From a bacterium (GTDB lineage Archaea; Micrarchaeota; Micrarchaeia; Micrarchaeales; CABMGC01), in contig JAKBPE010000007.1 of NCBI GenBank assembly GCA_021829835.1, forward strand, positions 1-58,847: a stretch of DNA of 58,847 nucleotides. Direction: 5' to 3'. The notes below the pieces were generated by a model. It was given only the letters and a program-made list of their open reading frames with translations. It had not been told where the DNA came from and did not search any database. The position numbers were made by a program, and so were the translations under genes. Of the stretch, positions 51,072-58,847 are shown piece after piece (within the stretch, counting starts at the first letter, position 1; every line of letters starts with the position of its first letter).

Positions 51072-51431
51072 TTATTTGGTCTTTGCCTTTAACCATTTTG
51101 CAAGTTCAACATGAAGGTTGGACTTGCTTGTATCTATTATCCTTATATTCATCACGGCTTTGTATTCTTCCTCATTCAGTGTCATTATTGGAGTATACTT
51201 AGGCTCTTTTGCGAAATGAATCTCAAGCCAGTGCACCTTTCCTCTTAGGTAATCCCTTATTATTTCCTCAGTCATAGGTATGGAAGAAAAACTGAATAAG
51301 ATGCCATTGCACCAGTATAGGGGCATATTGCCCTGCGGAGTTATTCTCTCCCTGAGAAGATCGTCTTTAGGTACTTCTACCACTTCATGGACTACAAGTT
51401 CTTCTATAGGAGAATATGTTATCCTTACCAT
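51072..51431 (-). CDS. Hypothetical protein between rpl37ae and rpoP
   Basis: 119 residues with no recognised family. It appears alpha/beta, with strands VVHEVVEVP, LYWCNGILFSFSSI, VHWLEIHFA and a final helix VELAKWLKAKTK. No membrane segment or zinc site is seen. It lies about 90 bases after rpl37ae and 21 before rpoP, inside a region conserved in many archaea. Pcc1 sits nearby in other genomes, but this sequence does not look like Pcc1. Confidence 0.6.
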   Translation of the reverse strand: MVRITYSPIEELVVHEVVEVPKDDLLRERITPQGNMPLYWCNGILFSFSSIPMTEEIIRDYLRGKVHWLEIHFAKEPKYTPIMTLNEEEYKAVMNIRIIDTSKSNLHVELAKWLKAKTK

Positions 51432-51520
51432 CTTATCATCTTTTCAATTATAACCTATTTGATGCCTTCTGTTTATAATACATAGGCCTGAACTGATGCC
51501 TTGCTGTCTGGGCTTGTCTC

Positions 51521-51757
51521 TCATTCGGAATTTCTTCCCAGTATTTTGCTTACAGCTTCTCCTGCCGCAGTATGGAAAGAGTACGCTCCTCCGGCATATG
51601 TAGCATTGCAGTATTCACAGTGCCATATCCCTGTTCCTTTTCTCCTTACGGCTTCCTTGCCGCAGGTATTGCAGACATACCTGGCTTTCTGTTGCCTTAT
51701 TACTGCCTCTTCCCTTTTTCTGAGGCTTACACCATATCGTATGCTTTTTTTTGCCAT
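51521..51757 (-). CDS. rpl37ae: Ribosomal protein L37Ae
   Basis: 78 residues. The zinc ribbon YVCNTCGKEAVRRKGTGIWHCEYCNATYAGGAY is shown in parts: CNTCG, GIWHCEYC and YAGGAY. The N-terminus SIRYGVSLRKR is the family opening. A large-subunit protein in archaea and eukaryotes. It starts one base after the rrp42 stop. Confidence 0.95.
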   Translation of the reverse strand: MAKKSIRYGVSLRKREEAVIRQQKARYVCNTCGKEAVRRKGTGIWHCEYCNATYAGGAYSFHTAAGEAVSKILGRNSE

Positions 51758-51758
51758 A

Positions 51759-52544
51759 TTAGTCTCCTCTTGTTTTCTGTATTATTCCTCTGAGCTCTTT
51801 TGATTTCTCAAATGTATTGTCTACAAACATGTCTATCTCGTTTGGAAGGAATGATCCGCCGAGACCTTTTTGCATTGCCCTTACAAAATGCTCATCGTTT
51901 GCTATTGTCATCCTTGCGTCTGCAAATACCTCCTCGCTTGCGTTTGTATCGAGAAGTATGGAATTTCCGATTTTTGCATATGTACATGATGTGCTTATAT
52001 TATTTATAGGCAGCCTTTCCAGATTTCCTTCCCTTATGACTTTACCTTCTTCGTACTTAGGCATGCGTGAATTATACAGGGCCGCAACTGCTGCTAGAGC
52101 TGAAGAGTCAAAAAGGTTGCCATCATAATTGAGCACGTATAAATCTATGAAAACATTCCATGATTTGCCCTCTTCTATGAAGAGTTTTTTTACATCGATT
52201 ATATTGCCTGCTCTTATTCCGCGATCTACTACCCTGGCTAGCTCCACTGCATCGGGAGAAGGTGGGCCTGCATCATAGGAATGATGAGCCATTGGAAGGA
52301 GCTCCGCACCTGTCATTATGGATCCTTCATCTGGCTTATCCTTCATAGGTTCTCCTACATCCATCTTTATTCCTACCAGAATTTTTGTGTTGCCCAGGCG
52401 TATCTCTGCAGAGCCTTCGGCGTGTGGTATTTTTCCTGTTTCCAAAGATATCTTCCTGAATGAAAGAAGATTCCTGCCGTCATCCCTTATTCCTTTGGAA
52501 AGCCTTTCCTTTAGATACTGTTCTGTTAAAATAGTCGTGTTCAC
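51759..52544 (-). CDS. rrp42: Exosome subunit Rrp42
   Basis: 261 residues of the RNase PH fold. DGRNLLSFRKISLETG, AEGSAEIRLGNTKILVGIK and VVDRGIRAGNIID are family landmarks. Rrp42 lacks catalytic residues and pairs with Rrp41 in a hexameric ring that degrades or tails RNA 3'-5'. The start codon is GTG at 52544, nine bases after the rrp41 stop. Confidence 0.94.
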   Translation of the reverse strand: MNTTILTEQYLKERLSKGIRDDGRNLLSFRKISLETGKIPHAEGSAEIRLGNTKILVGIKMDVGEPMKDKPDEGSIMTGAELLPMAHHSYDAGPPSPDAVELARVVDRGIRAGNIIDVKKLFIEEGKSWNVFIDLYVLNYDGNLFDSSALAAVAALYNSRMPKYEEGKVIREGNLERLPINNISTSCTYAKIGNSILLDTNASEEVFADARMTIANDEHFVRAMQKGLGGSFLPNEIDMFVDNTFEKSKELRGIIQKTRGD

Positions 52545-52553
52545 ATTCTCGCC

Positions 52554-53279
52554 TTATATTCTTTCTTCTATCTTTTGATAATGCTCAAGAAGCGCATCTT
52601 TCTGTGTCTTGGTTATTATCTCTCCTGCTTTTATGACCATCTCTATTCCTCTGTGGATCTCTTCTGAGGTGAGTTCACCATCCATTTGAAGAAGATTTAT
52701 CTCCTTGGTTCTAGGGTTTATTGCTATAGGCATGTCAGCAGTAGAATAGTTGTCTTCTGTCTTATCCATGTCCAATATCAATGTGTTTTCTGCTTTGCCT
52801 ACTGACACCGCAAACGGCATGTCCCGCATAGGAATGCCTGATGCCGCAAGCGCTACAGATGCACACGTTATTCCTGCCGCACGTGTGCCTCCATCGCTCT
52901 GCAATACTTCGATAAATATGTTTATTTCTGTTCCGGGAAAGAGATCAGTAAGCACCACATTCTCAAATACCTCCTTTGTTACTTTGGATATTTCTATTGC
53001 TCTCCTGTTCATTCCAGGTCTGCCGTGTTCTTCCAAAGATGAGAAGGGAGCCATGGTATACCTGCATTTTATGACTGCCTTGTTTAAGTCCTGCGTATGT
53101 CTAGGTAGAGCCTCTCGTGGGCCATATACTGCAGAAACAATCTTGTTGTTTCCCCATTCTATGTATGCTGATCCTGAAGCATTCTTTATAGGGTTGATAG
53201 ATATTTTGATTTGGCGCATTGTCCCAGGATCCCTGCCGTCAAGCCGTTTTCCGTTTATTATTAATGTTGGTTTTTCCAT
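52554..53279 (-). CDS. rrp41: Exosome subunit Rrp41 (catalytic)
   Basis: 241 residues of the RNase PH fold. DGRDPGTMRQIKISI, AVYGPREALPRHTQD, LQSDGGTRAAGIT and ILDMDKTEDNYS mark the catalytic and phosphate-binding regions, with the conserved Asp cluster of the last. It carries the phosphorolytic activity of the exosome. Genes are closely packed (rrp4 stop to start about 14 bases). Confidence 0.95.
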   Translation of the reverse strand: MEKPTLIINGKRLDGRDPGTMRQIKISINPIKNASGSAYIEWGNNKIVSAVYGPREALPRHTQDLNKAVIKCRYTMAPFSSLEEHGRPGMNRRAIEISKVTKEVFENVVLTDLFPGTEINIFIEVLQSDGGTRAAGITCASVALAASGIPMRDMPFAVSVGKAENTLILDMDKTEDNYSTADMPIAINPRTKEINLLQMDGELTSEEIHRGIEMVIKAGEIITKTQKDALLEHYQKIEERI

Positions 53280-53293
53280 TTTATCTTCCGTCT

Positions 53294-53899
53294 TTATTCT
53301 TTACTTGGAGTTTCAAGCATCTGAGCTATTCTTTCAGTTAAGCCAGGTATGTGCGACTCGTCCTGTATGCGCATTATGGCTTTTGTTGCAATGTCAGAAT
53401 CCCCTCCCTTTATCCAGATTAGGCCATTCATGCCTACCGATATGCTGGCCTTTGTCTTTTCTGTTATCTGCCTTATCATTGTGTCCTGCTTGCCTAGAAG
53501 CCTTGGTACCTTTGAAGGCTTTATCGCTATCACCTTTCCTCCGAAAAGCACTCTTGGTCTTGATAGTATAACTGTGCCTGTTTTGTCAAGTTCTTTCACA
53601 ACAGCTTCAATTATATCGCCATTTACCACGCTTGTCTCTGAGAATTTGGATATAATAAGTCCTTTGTAAGGCGCATTTAAGCCTATTACGTCGGTATTGA
53701 GCTTTGCTTCTTCCACTATGCCTACAATTTTCTCTCCTGGGACAGGGTACCATAATCCTTCCATCGGTATGAATGAATTTTTTTCGTCGTCATACATTCC
53801 TATCACAGTAGAGCATGTCTTGCCGTTCTCGACTATAGTGTGGTCTAGCCTTAGCGGTTTTTCCGCTATTATGTCTCCTGGGAGAACTATTTTCCTCAT
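53294..53899 (-). CDS. rrp4: Exosome cap subunit Rrp4
   Basis: About 201 residues. An N-terminal domain (VLPGDIIAEKP) is followed by an S1 domain (VNGDIIEAVVKELDKTGTVIL, in parts) and a KH domain with LGKQDTMIRQITEKTKASISVGMNGLIWIKG, seen as MIRQI and GMNGLIWIKG. It recruits RNA to the ring. The ATG at 53899 has GTGAT upstream; the start at 53908 is less likely. Confidence 0.94.
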   Translation of the reverse strand: MRKIVLPGDIIAEKPLRLDHTIVENGKTCSTVIGMYDDEKNSFIPMEGLWYPVPGEKIVGIVEEAKLNTDVIGLNAPYKGLIISKFSETSVVNGDIIEAVVKELDKTGTVILSRPRVLFGGKVIAIKPSKVPRLLGKQDTMIRQITEKTKASISVGMNGLIWIKGGDSDIATKAIMRIQDESHIPGLTERIAQMLETPSKE

Positions 53900-53908
53900 T
53901 AAAATCAC

Positions 53909-54589
53909 TTAAATTGTGTCTATCTGGGCTTCTCCTTTGGTAAGCCCGTTTATCTTGTCAAAGAACTCCTGCTTTAGACCTGCAGGGAATTCTACAGAAA
54001 CTTTGAGAGATCCGTCATTTTGCCACTCCTCTGATTTTAACCCGTATTGCTTCAATGTGCCATAGCATCTGTTAGCAAAAGACGCAGGTATGCGGATCTC
54101 AAGGTGTGCTGTTGCAAATTTCAGGGGGATTATGGTATTTATTTTCTTTATTATGCTGTCTACCTGTTCATTTGCATTCTTGAATGGGTCTATTACAATA
54201 TGGGCCTGCTCAAGCGCTCCTTCTATTCTTATAGGAGTATGTGGCGCGTTGGTTCTTGGATCTATCGAGTTTACTGCTATTATGTTTATTATCTGTTTTC
54301 TCTTCTCTTCTACTAATTTGTGTCTCTGTTCAGTGGTTATTGGTACGTCCCCTTTTTTCAATATTGTATCTACAATCTTGGCAAGGTCTTCTGTTCCGAA
54401 TATCTTTTTAATCTTTTCCTGATTCTGGCGCTCTCCCTTATTCGCATTCTTGAATATCTCTTCTGCTTCAAGAACAGATAGGGGATCTTTTCGCTTTCCG
54501 GTTATGTACTCATAAGCCATATCCGAATCTATGAATATCTCAAATTCTTCTCCGTTCGTGGAATATTTGGCTATTACTGTTTTTGACAT
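53909..54589 (-). CDS. SBDS-family ribosome maturation factor
   Basis: 226 residues with the three SBDS domains: the N-terminal FYSH domain (VIAKYSTNGEEFEIFID), a helical middle (GDVPITTEQRHKLVEEKR) and a ferredoxin-like C-terminus (ARLEIRIPASFANRC is close to AHLEIRIPASFANRC here). It helps release the anti-association factor aIF6 from the large subunit in eukaryotes; the archaeal role is assumed similar. It lies between psmA and rrp4, as in many archaea. Confidence 0.94.
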   Translation of the reverse strand: MSKTVIAKYSTNGEEFEIFIDSDMAYEYITGKRKDPLSVLEAEEIFKNANKGERQNQEKIKKIFGTEDLAKIVDTILKKGDVPITTEQRHKLVEEKRKQIINIIAVNSIDPRTNAPHTPIRIEGALEQAHIVIDPFKNANEQVDSIIKKINTIIPLKFATAHLEIRIPASFANRCYGTLKQYGLKSEEWQNDGSLKVSVEFPAGLKQEFFDKINGLTKGEAQIDTI

Positions 54590-54594
54590 AGAAT

Positions 54595-55290
54595 CTACAG
54601 GTATTTCGCAACTTCTTCAGGAGTTACTACTCGGTAGCCTTCGCCTTCTTTTATATAGCCTACTTCCATGCTTTCCTGAGGTACTTTTCCTTCTGATACT
54701 TTCTTTATTATCTTTGCTCCGAGAGTTATCATCTCTTCTACTCGCATGTTGTCCTTGTACTCCTTCACAAGGATTTCAGTGGCTATCTTTTTTCCTGAAC
54801 CTATTGCTTCAGCTTTGTAACCAAGAATTGATGCTCCAGGCTCTATCTCATATAATTTAGGCCCGTTGTCTATTCCACCTACCAAGAGTGAGACGGCATA
54901 AGGTCGAAGCCCTCCATACTGTGTGGCCTGCATCATATACGATGCTATCTCTTCGGTGAGAGACTCGACAGATTTGTCATCATCATAAACAAGTCTGTGG
55001 TTTAGCGCTGTGATCCTTGCCCTGTCTATAAGATGAAGGCCGTCGGCAACAAGGCCGCTGTAGGTAGCCCCCATGTTTGAATCTATCTTGAATACCTTGT
55101 GTACTGTAGATTGTATGGCAAGAGGCTCGGTGACTACCTTGTGTGCAACAAATACCACGCTGTCTTTTCCTGTCATTCCTATGGATGTCGCGCCTTTCCT
55201 TACTGCTTCCTTTGCATACTCTACCTGGAATAGTCTGCCGTCTGGATTGAACATTACACCGCGGTCGTATGCTTGTACATTTGGATACAT
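54595..55290 (-). CDS. psmA: Proteasome alpha subunit
   Basis: 231 residues. The N-terminal gate region YDRGVMFNPDGRLFQVEYAKEAVRKG (in parts: YDRGVMFNPDGRLFQVEYA, then KEAVRKG) is diagnostic. The conserved Thr/Gly-rich strands follow, and the protein ends in VAKYL. Alpha rings form the entry of the 20S proteasome and dock regulatory ATPases through their pocket. GTGATATT precedes the ATG. The beta subunit is not in this window. Confidence 0.96.
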   Translation of the reverse strand: MYPNVQAYDRGVMFNPDGRLFQVEYAKEAVRKGATSIGMTGKDSVVFVAHKVVTEPLAIQSTVHKVFKIDSNMGATYSGLVADGLHLIDRARITALNHRLVYDDDKSVESLTEEIASYMMQATQYGGLRPYAVSLLVGGIDNGPKLYEIEPGASILGYKAEAIGSGKKIATEILVKEYKDNMRVEEMITLGAKIIKKVSEGKVPQESMEVGYIKEGEGYRVVTPEEVAKYL

Positions 55291-55351
55291 AATATCACTT
55301 AATATAATTAGCAGATTTGCTATGTTTTAGGATAATCTAATTTTAATCATT

Positions 55352-55370
55352 AAAAGCTTATATAACTATC
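55352..55370 (-). promoter_or_regulatory. Possible TATA element for psmA
   Basis: Read on the minus strand, GATAGTTATATAAGCTTTT lies about 62-80 bases upstream of the psmA ATG. It predicts a leader of roughly 40 bases that includes the GTGAT ribosome-binding site. It allows psmA to be expressed separately from spt4 and rpoE1. Confidence 0.45.
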
Positions 55371-55433
55371 TGGTTCAGAGAAAAAGCCGAAGCTGTACAG
55401 TTTGGATGCCTCTCTGCCTTATGGTATGATTTT

Positions 55434-55622
55434 TCAGGAGTTTATGCTCAAAGCATAAGTGCCATTTGCTGTTATGCCTAGTTTTTTGGCAAGCTCTGAC
55501 TTTTCCGAATTGAGTATCACTACATATCCGCTCCATTTTACAGTCATGTCAGATGATCCGCATATGGGGCAGACATCTCCCTGGGCTATTATTACCCTGC
55601 ATTTTTTGCATGCTTTTTCCAT
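55434..55622 (-). CDS. spt4: Transcription elongation factor Spt4 (RpoE'')
   Basis: 62 residues. A zinc ribbon (CKKCRVIIAQGDVCPICGS in parts: CKKC and CPICGS) is followed by WSGYVVILN, the phrase that contacts Spt5. The Spt4/5 pair clamps the polymerase for processive elongation. GTGATAT lies before the ATG. It follows rpoE1 by five bases. Confidence 0.94.
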   Translation of the reverse strand: MEKACKKCRVIIAQGDVCPICGSSDMTVKWSGYVVILNSEKSELAKKLGITANGTYALSINS

Positions 55623-55627
55623 TTATA

Positions 55628-56227
55628 TCACTTCTTTCCTTTAGGTTTTGATTGTGCTCCTCCCCTTCGTGGGCCTCTTTCCCTTGGTTTTATAGGTTCC
55701 TTTATCCATTCGTATTTTCCAAGTCCTTCAGGCCTCATTGTCAGAGCAATCTTAGTGTCTTTTATGTTGTTCTTAAGGCTTATTGTGGATACCTTTGTAT
55801 AAACCACATCTCCTTTCTTTAGAGTTCTTCCGCTGTTTCTTAAAACAAATGCGGCTGATTTCCTGTCGTGGGTTATGAAGTCGTTGGTTATCTGCGAGAG
55901 GTGTACTAGCCCGTCTATAGGACCAAGCCTTACGAAACACCCGAAATCTACGAGTTCAGATATCTCACCCATAAGGATTTCGCCTACTTCTATGTTAAAT
56001 GCTAACATGTCGAAAGTAACCTGATGGTGTGTTGAAGGGTCTCCAGGCATTATGAAGCCGTCACTTATATCCCTTACATTGAATACTGCCAGCACGACGC
56101 CGAAATCCTTCTCCATGAGGCGCTCATGTCTCTTTCTTAGTATCGTTTCTGCGGCTTTTTGAAGATCTTCTCCGAAGTGTGTTGGGGGTATGTTTATCGT
56201 ATCTTTTATAGTGTATACATAGAACAT
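55628..56227 (-). CDS. rpoE1: RNA polymerase subunit E' (Rpb7-like)
   Basis: 199 residues. The N-terminal tip domain (FYVYTIKDTINIPP) is followed by an S1 domain (GEILMGEISELVDFGCFVRLG, quoted as EISELVDFGCFVRLG and DGLVHLSQI) and a basic C-terminal tail rich in Arg/Gly/Lys. It forms the stalk with RpoF and binds nascent RNA. The string PIN - rpoE1 - spt4 is conserved in archaea. Confidence 0.96.
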   Translation of the reverse strand: MFYVYTIKDTINIPPTHFGEDLQKAAETILRKRHERLMEKDFGVVLAVFNVRDISDGFIMPGDPSTHHQVTFDMLAFNIEVGEILMGEISELVDFGCFVRLGPIDGLVHLSQITNDFITHDRKSAAFVLRNSGRTLKKGDVVYTKVSTISLKNNIKDTKIALTMRPEGLGKYEWIKEPIKPRERGPRRGGAQSKPKGKK

Positions 56228-56284
56228 AGGATTGCCTCTGAGGTTAATATTCGTTTTAGATATTGGGAGTTATATTTATTAATA

Positions 56285-56656
56285 CTATCGCAGGTTCCTG
56301 TTTTCCCCTAATGTCAGTGCAACTATGCCTTGCGCCCGGAGTCTGCGCCGCAGTTCTGTATCGTTTGTGCAGACTTTTGCCTCTTTCGACTTAACAGCAT
56401 GGCATAATATCCAGTCGTCAACATGGCCTTCGGAGCGGATTATAGATATTTTTTTGCCCTGCATAAGCTGCAATGCTACAGCTGCGTCCTTGGAGTTTTT
56501 TTTCTTTGATTTTTTTAGCTTTTCAAGCTCTGCTACTGTACCACTTGCCACTATGATCTCGTGATCTGGAAAGGCTTCGCTTACTATATCGAATGCGTCA
56601 GCTTTTATTGAAAGCCCGAAGAGAATCGAGCTTGTGTCTATTATTATCTTTTTTAT
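56285..56656 (-). CDS. FCF1/UTP24-like PIN nuclease, apparent AUA start
   Basis: The open frame from GTG 56551 gives just 88 residues and lacks the first catalytic strand. Reading upstream in the same frame recovers a full PIN domain from KKIIIDTSSILFG onward. All expected acidic residues are then present: D7, E in VAELEK, D-D in HVDDWI and D in CTNDTELRRR. An in-frame TGA precedes, and the only plausible start is ATA at 56656 (ATA AAA AAG ATA ATA ATA GAC). Alternatively TTG 56658 reads in after loss of one A in the A6 run. FCF1-like PINs cut rRNA precursors. Its place beside rpoE1 is conserved in archaea. Confidence 0.8.
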   Translation of the reverse strand: MKKIIIDTSSILFGLSIKADAFDIVSEAFPDHEIIVASGTVAELEKLKKSKKKNSKDAAVALQLMQGKKISIIRSEGHVDDWILCHAVKSKEAKVCTNDTELRRRLRAQGIVALTLGENRNLR

Positions 56657-56723
56657 TCAATCACTCTTTAGAATATGCCCAGAAAGGGCTAAATTAATTA
56701 AGAGACTATAGGTATTGCTGTTT

Positions 56724-57128
56724 ATGTCACTTGATATGTATGCCGAAAGCATGATATATGCGTATGAGCATCCTCAGCATAAGCGCCGGATTGAGAATGC
56801 GGACGTTAGCTTCAGCGAAGAGAATATTTCATGTGGAGACAAGCTTACAATATACATAAAACTTGACGGCAGGATCATGAGAGAGGTCTCTTTTGACGGG
56901 CTTGGATGTGTCGTGTCCATGGGTACTGCAGAGATACTCTCCGATGAGATGCAGGGCAAGCCGATAGAAGAAGCGCTTGCGTTCGGAAAAGACGAACTCC
57001 TTAAATTGATAAATATAGATCCCGGACCAGTAAGGATGCACTGTGCGACCCTCTCACTTAGAGCATTAAGAAAGGCACTTTTCCTGCATGAAGGAATTGC
57101 ACCTGACAGAGAGACAAAGGAGCTTTGA
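56724..57128 (+). CDS. IscU/SufU-like iron-sulfur scaffold
   Basis: About 134 residues. The three ligand cysteines are in place: SCGDKL (with the Asp), DGLGCVVSMGTAEIL, and MHCATLSLRAL (CxxL). The second motif lacks the usual GCxxS spacing with Ser, but the fold pattern is right. It assembles Fe-S clusters for transfer to client proteins. No cysteine desulfurase is adjacent. ATG 56724 is favoured over TTG 56715; AT-rich sequence about 25-35 bases upstream suits a leaderless start. Confidence 0.85.
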   Translation: MSLDMYAESMIYAYEHPQHKRRIENADVSFSEENISCGDKLTIYIKLDGRIMREVSFDGLGCVVSMGTAEILSDEMQGKPIEEALAFGKDELLKLINIDPGPVRMHCATLSLRALRKALFLHEGIAPDRETKEL

Positions 57129-57149
57129 AGTGAGTAAGAAACCTGTCTT

Positions 57150-57195
57150 CTTTTGATTGCAAATAAAAAAATTAGCCTGATGGCTTTTAGACTAC
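57150..57195 (-). terminator. T-rich terminator region after S10
   Basis: On the minus strand a small hairpin (AGCC, ATCA loop, GGCT) is followed by a run of seven T (AATTTTTTTATTTG). It lies in the 96-base gap between the convergent S10 and IscU-like genes. Confidence 0.4.
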
Positions 57196-57224
57196 TTCCT
57201 GTCTTAGGATTCTATTCCTTGGTT

Positions 57225-57530
57225 TCAGGAAAGTATCATTTCGATCTGTACCGTGTCAGGAACAGGTATTCTCATTACCTGCCTTAATGCAGTATCACTT
57301 CCGTCTATCGAAACCAGCCATTTATGGATTCTCATCTGCCATCTTTCGTAGGTTTTGGATCCGTCGCCGCAAGGAGTCTTTCTTGTAGTTACCTTTATAT
57401 TCCTTGTAGGAAGCGGTATGGGACCGTTGCATTTTACTCCCAGGGATTTTGCTATCTCAGCTATTTGCTTTGCTATGTCCCTTGCCGCTGTCCTGTTCCT
57501 GCTTATAAGTTTTATCCTTGCGACTGGCAT
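57225..57530 (-). CDS. rps10: Ribosomal protein S10
   Basis: 101 residues. RIKLISRNRTAARDIAKQI opens the protein, GPIPLPTRNIKVTTRKTPCG carries the loop (in parts GPIPLPTRN and TRKTPCGDGS), and YERWQMRIHKWLVSI and IEM close it. It binds the small subunit head. It follows tuf by five bases, as in most archaea. Confidence 0.97.
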   Translation of the reverse strand: MPVARIKLISRNRTAARDIAKQIAEIAKSLGVKCNGPIPLPTRNIKVTTRKTPCGDGSKTYERWQMRIHKWLVSIDGSDTALRQVMRIPVPDTVQIEMILS

Positions 57531-57535
57531 TTAAT

Positions 57536-58804
57536 CTAAGCCTTCTTTGTTATATCAAGCACTACTCCTGCAGCTACAGTCTGGCCCATGTCCCTTATTG
57601 CAAATCTTCCAAGTTGTGGGAAGTCTCCGAACTTCTCTATTACTATGGCTCTTGTAGGCTTTATCTTTACTATTGCTACATCACCATTTTTTATGAACTC
57701 TGGGTTGACCTGAAGAGTCTGTCCTGTTTTAGGGTCCTTCTTTTCAACTATCTCAGTTATTGTAGCTGCTATCTGCGCAGTGTGTATGTGGAATACTGGA
57801 GTGTATCCTGCGGCTATTGCCTGCGGATGGTTTATCACTACTATCTGAGCTGTGAACTCCTGTGCTACTGTAGGAGGGTTGCTTGCTGGACCTACTACGT
57901 CGCCTCTCTTGATGTCTTTCTTGTCAACTCCCTTTATGTTGAAGCCTATATTGTCTCCTGGGCCTGCTTGTGGCATCTGCTGATGATGCATCTCTATTGA
58001 TTTTACATCAGTCTTTGCACCGCTTGGCATGATTACTATCTGGTCTCCAGGCTTTATTATGCCTGTTTCAACTCTCCCTACTGGAACGGTTCCGAATCCA
58101 GCTATGCTGTATACGTCCTGTATAGGAAGCCTTAATGGTTTGTCTGTTGGCTTCTTTGGCACCTGGAATGAATCTATTGCCTCCAAAAGTGTAGGTCCGG
58201 TATACCAAGGCAGTTTATCTGACTTGCTTGATACGTTTACGCCTTCAAGCCCAGAATAAGGTACGAATATTATTTTAGAAACATCGTATCCTACTGATTT
58301 GAGAAGTTCGCTTGCCTTTGCTTTTGTCTCTTCGAACTTTGCCTTGTCATAATTTGCAGCGTCTATCTTGTTAAGTCCTACCACTACCTGTTGTATTCCT
58401 AGCACTTTTGCAAGGTATGCGTGCTCTCTTGTCTGTGATTGAACTCCGTCTGGAGTTGATACTACAAGGACTGCGGCGTCTGCCTGGCTTGCTCCTGTTA
58501 TCATGTTCTTTACGAAGTCTCTGTGTCCTGGAGCATCAATTATAGTGAAATAATATTTAGGGGTCTGGAAGTCTCTGTGCATTATGTCTATTGTTATTCC
58601 TCTTTCCCTCTCTTCTTTGAGTTGGTCCATTACGAATGCAAATTCGAATGTTGCCCTGTTGTACTTCGTTACTTCTTCCTTAATCTTTTTCATATCCTGT
58701 TCTGTTACGGCCTTTGTATCGTATAACAATCGTCCTACAGTAGTTGACTTTCCGTGGTCTATATGTCCTATGAAAATCAGATTCATGTGTGGTTTATCTG
58801 CCAT
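57536..58804 (-). CDS. tuf: Elongation factor 1-alpha
   Basis: 422 residues. The GTPase motifs are GHIDHGKST (P-loop), [12 protein letters not shown] (G3) and GLNKID (G4, in place of NKMD). Two beta-barrel domains follow: [24 protein letters not shown], in parts RLPIQDVY and [11 protein letters not shown]. It delivers aminoacyl-tRNA to the ribosome. GGTGA lies about nine bases before the ATG at 58804. rpsG and fusA, often upstream, are not in the window. Confidence 0.97.
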   Translation of the reverse strand: MADKPHMNLIFIGHIDHGKSTTVGRLLYDTKAVTEQDMKKIKEEVTKYNRATFEFAFVMDQLKEERERGITIDIMHRDFQTPKYYFTIIDAPGHRDFVKNMITGASQADAAVLVVSTPDGVQSQTREHAYLAKVLGIQQVVVGLNKIDAANYDKAKFEETKAKASELLKSVGYDVSKIIFVPYSGLEGVNVSSKSDKLPWYTGPTLLEAIDSFQVPKKPTDKPLRLPIQDVYSIAGFGTVPVGRVETGIIKPGDQIVIMPSGAKTDVKSIEMHHQQMPQAGPGDNIGFNIKGVDKKDIKRGDVVGPASNPPTVAQEFTAQIVVINHPQAIAAGYTPVFHIHTAQIAATITEIVEKKDPKTGQTLQVNPEFIKNGDVAIVKIKPTRAIVIEKFGDFPQLGRFAIRDMGQTVAAGVVLDITKKA

Positions 58805-58823
58805 TCAATTCACCTAGTATTTT

Positions 58824-58836
58824 TAGTATATATTTG
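58824..58836 (-). promoter_or_regulatory. Possible TATA element of tuf
   Basis: On the minus strand, AAATATATACTAA lies about 20-32 bases upstream of the tuf ATG. This would give a very short leader although a GGTGA site is also present. A further promoter could lie beyond the window edge. Confidence 0.35.
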
Positions 58837-58847
58837 TATTCTGGCGG

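Noticed and set aside
56285-56551. 88-residue PIN gene starting at GTG 56551
   Set aside because: This start drops the first catalytic Asp strand, which is present in the same frame upstream. I annotate the longer version.
1-58847. CRISPR array, insertion sequence or prophage
   Set aside because: No regularly spaced direct repeats, no transposase motifs and no phage structural genes were seen. The only sizeable repeat is the shared sequence of the two tandem hydrolases.

Overview
The window is a gene-dense piece of an archaeal chromosome, with no gap above about 230 bases. Archaeal markers include split RNA polymerase subunits (A', A'', B', B'', plus H, E1, P and Spt4), a histone, MCM, a thermosome, an exosome (Rrp4/41/42) with SBDS, the proteasome alpha subunit, EF-1alpha, eukaryote-like ribosomal proteins (L34e, L37Ae), an AglB/STT3 oligosaccharyltransferase and geranylgeranyl reductase. 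A class III signal of the SAMEYLMTYGWAI type, compact proteins and a full bacterial-type DnaK/DnaJ/GrpE set suggest a small-genome archaeon of the DPANN type, perhaps Micrarchaeota-like. That placement is inference.

Layout. 1-900: a hairpin-forming edge sequence and a VapBC-type pair. 1000-5050: a secreted FKBP, a tiny zinc protein (DUF5679 type), a pilin-like LamG surface protein, then a tightly coupled operon of a HerA/VirB4-type ATPase, a small helical protein and a zinc-ribbon membrane protein. 5100-6500: adenylate kinase, a YidC-like DUF106 protein and L34e. 6677-10660: two sequon-rich anchored proteins flank the thermosome and a one-repeat TATA-binding protein. 10825-16000: CofE (F420), a GT4 glycosyltransferase and AglB with an extra N-terminal module. 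16150-22300: geranylgeranyl reductase, two membrane proteins, MCM and MetRS. 22300-27800: a guanine-nucleotide operon, guaA - guaB - adenosine-deaminase-like - DNA-binding/nucleotidyltransferase fusion. 27870-30530: two tandem alkaline-phosphatase-superfamily paralogues with mosaic similarity. 30567-37802: RNA polymerase operon. 37987-41515: heat-shock operon (regulator, grpE, dnaK, short dnaJ). 41725-49715: KaiC-like ATPase, TrpRS, SHMT, RimK-type ligase, presenilin-like protease, tRNA-Gly(CCC), HisRS, thioredoxin. 49804-50837: histone - zinc-ribbon - PRC-barrel operon. 50917-56656: the archaeal exosome/proteasome superoperon. 56724-58804: IscU-like scaffold, S10 and EF-1alpha.

Most genes are housekeeping. 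The features I find least ordinary are the single-repeat TBP and several promoters whose TATA elements lie in or beside inverted repeats, the RHH-nucleotidyltransferase fusion with an altered signature, the FCF1-like PIN gene that seems to start at AUA, the shortened DnaJ, the mosaic phosphodiesterase pair, the ATPase operon with a shared helical module, and the N-terminal extension of AglB. Two small genes too short for ordinary ORF calling (rpoP and the DUF5679-type protein) were found by reading the minus strand. Family assignments come from motif recognition, not database searches.
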